A DNA stretch of 7,110 nt from an uncultured Polyangiaceae bacterium (GTDB lineage Bacteria; Myxococcota_A; Polyangia; Polyangiales; Houyiibacteriaceae). A program made the translations under genes and the position numbers. The stretch lies in contig CAMYMX010000177.1 of the NCBI GenBank assembly GCA_947259605.1, positions 1 through 7,110 of the forward strand, given 5' to 3'. Below, piece by piece: positions 6,587 to 7,110 of the stretch; the stretch's first letter is position 1, and each line of letters begins with the position of its first letter. The notes under the pieces were generated by a model that worked only from the letters and a program-made list of their open reading frames with translations, searched no databases and was not told the origin of the DNA.

Positions 6587-6625
6587 GATCAAACCATTTA
6601 GTATAGATGGGTTAGTCGGGCCATT

Positions 6626-7110
6626 TTATGAGTCCGTGTGGAGCAGGCCGTTGCGGTCCACGATAGCCTGCAGCTGTCGCAGACCGTCCTCAAGCTTCGC
6701 GAAAAAAGAGGCCGTGTGCGGGACGAAGTGGAAACTCGGGTGCTTGGACCAGAGCTCTCGGAGGCGCATGTCGAGCTGCCGGGCCTCCTCGTTGCTCTCG
6801 GTCCGCGCCGGGTTTCCGCCTTCGATCGAGATATCGCCAACCGCCGCCGATTCGAAAAAGATCACGGCGTCGTAGCGGTGGAGCTCTTCGTCGAGGCTGG
6901 TGCGCAGGCTTTGGAAGAAGCCTGCAGGTGCGCTTTCAGGCCAGAAGGCGGCGCCGTCGATGGTGCCGCGGTCGCAGAGCAAGACGCGGCCTGGATACAG
7001 CGCCCCCTGAATGTCTTCGAGCGCGACTTGGGCGTGGAAGATGGCCTTTTGAGTTGCGGCACGGGCCTTCGGTTCTCCGACACGAGGAAAGCCGCCGGTG
7101 AACAGCATCG
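6626..7110 (-). CDS. AAA_28-type P-loop ATPase, C-terminal part (5' end outside window)
   Basis: About 160 residues are visible, from MLFTGGFPRVGEP at the window edge to a TAA at 6628-6626. The ATG at 7108 is probably internal, because in this family the text TLLFSGGFPR-like sits after the P-loop; the Walker A motif would therefore lie outside the window. Visible family landmarks, numbered from that Met, are AIFHAQVALE (22-31), VLLCDRGTIDGAAFWP (42-57), YDAVIFFESAAV (79-90), IEGGNPARTESNEEA (95-109) and FHFVPHTASFF near the end. This resembles the AAA_28 (PF13521) group of small NadR/TTD14-like ATP- or GTP-binding proteins, where DRG.xDG follows a Walker-B-like strand. The substrate is unknown. 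It precedes the cpoB-like gene on the same strand with about 40 bases between them, so they may be co-transcribed. No functional link with Tol-Pal is evident from sequence. Confidence 0.75.
   Translation of the reverse strand, partial: MLFTGGFPRVGEPKARAATQKAIFHAQVALEDIQGALYPGRVLLCDRGTIDGAAFWPESAPAGFFQSLRTSLDEELHRYDAVIFFESAAVGDISIEGGNPARTESNEEARQLDMRLRELWSKHPSFHFVPHTASFFAKLEDGLRQLQAIVDRNGLLHTDS

Noticed and set aside
6600..6628. Possible promoter for the cpoB-like gene: TATACT on the minus strand (6605-6600)
   Set aside because: No convincing -35 element is found 16-18 bases upstream, and the transcript would have only about 6-12 leader bases. Co-transcription with the ATPase gene is equally likely.

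Overview
The window is GC-rich, densely coding Gram-negative DNA. It is built around a Tol-Pal cell-envelope locus. The proline-rich, short TolA-like protein, the DUF3604 protein and the CpoB/YbgF-like protein look most like Myxococcota or a related former 'Deltaproteobacteria' lineage. That assignment is inferred from protein character, not proven.

Layout, plus strand: (1) positions 1-172 hold the C-terminal end of a Pal-like protein (OmpA-like peptidoglycan-binding domain) whose start lies outside the window. (2) tolQ (210-929), tolR (933-1358), a tolA/tonB-like gene (1362-2180) and tolB (2189-3520) follow with gaps of a few bases, plainly one operon. (3) 28 bases after tolB, in the same direction, lies a gene for a membrane-anchored, cysteine-rich DUF3604 protein with PHP-like histidine/aspartate motifs (3549-5765).

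Layout, minus strand: a CpoB/YbgF-like coiled-coil plus TPR protein (6586-5762) converges on the DUF3604 gene, and the two stop codons overlap. Upstream of it is the C-terminal part of a AAA_28-type ATPase (7110-6626), cut by the window edge.

How the parts fit: TolQ and TolR form the proton-driven inner-membrane motor. The TolA-like protein carries its force across the periplasm. TolB is the periplasmic beta-propeller shuttling between TolA and Pal, and Pal holds peptidoglycan. CpoB-like proteins normally link this machine to septal wall synthesis. Here the order is pal-tolQ-tolR-tolA-tolB-DUF3604 with cpoB on the facing strand, whereas Escherichia coli has tolQRAB-pal-cpoB. No RNA genes, mobile elements, CRISPR arrays or convincing terminators were seen, and no intergenic gap exceeds about 40 bases. 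I do not see a clearly new system. The most interesting points are the DUF3604 protein as a candidate Tol-Pal partner, its 22 non-membrane cysteines, one cysteine per sequential propeller repeat in TolB, and an atypical Pal C-terminus.
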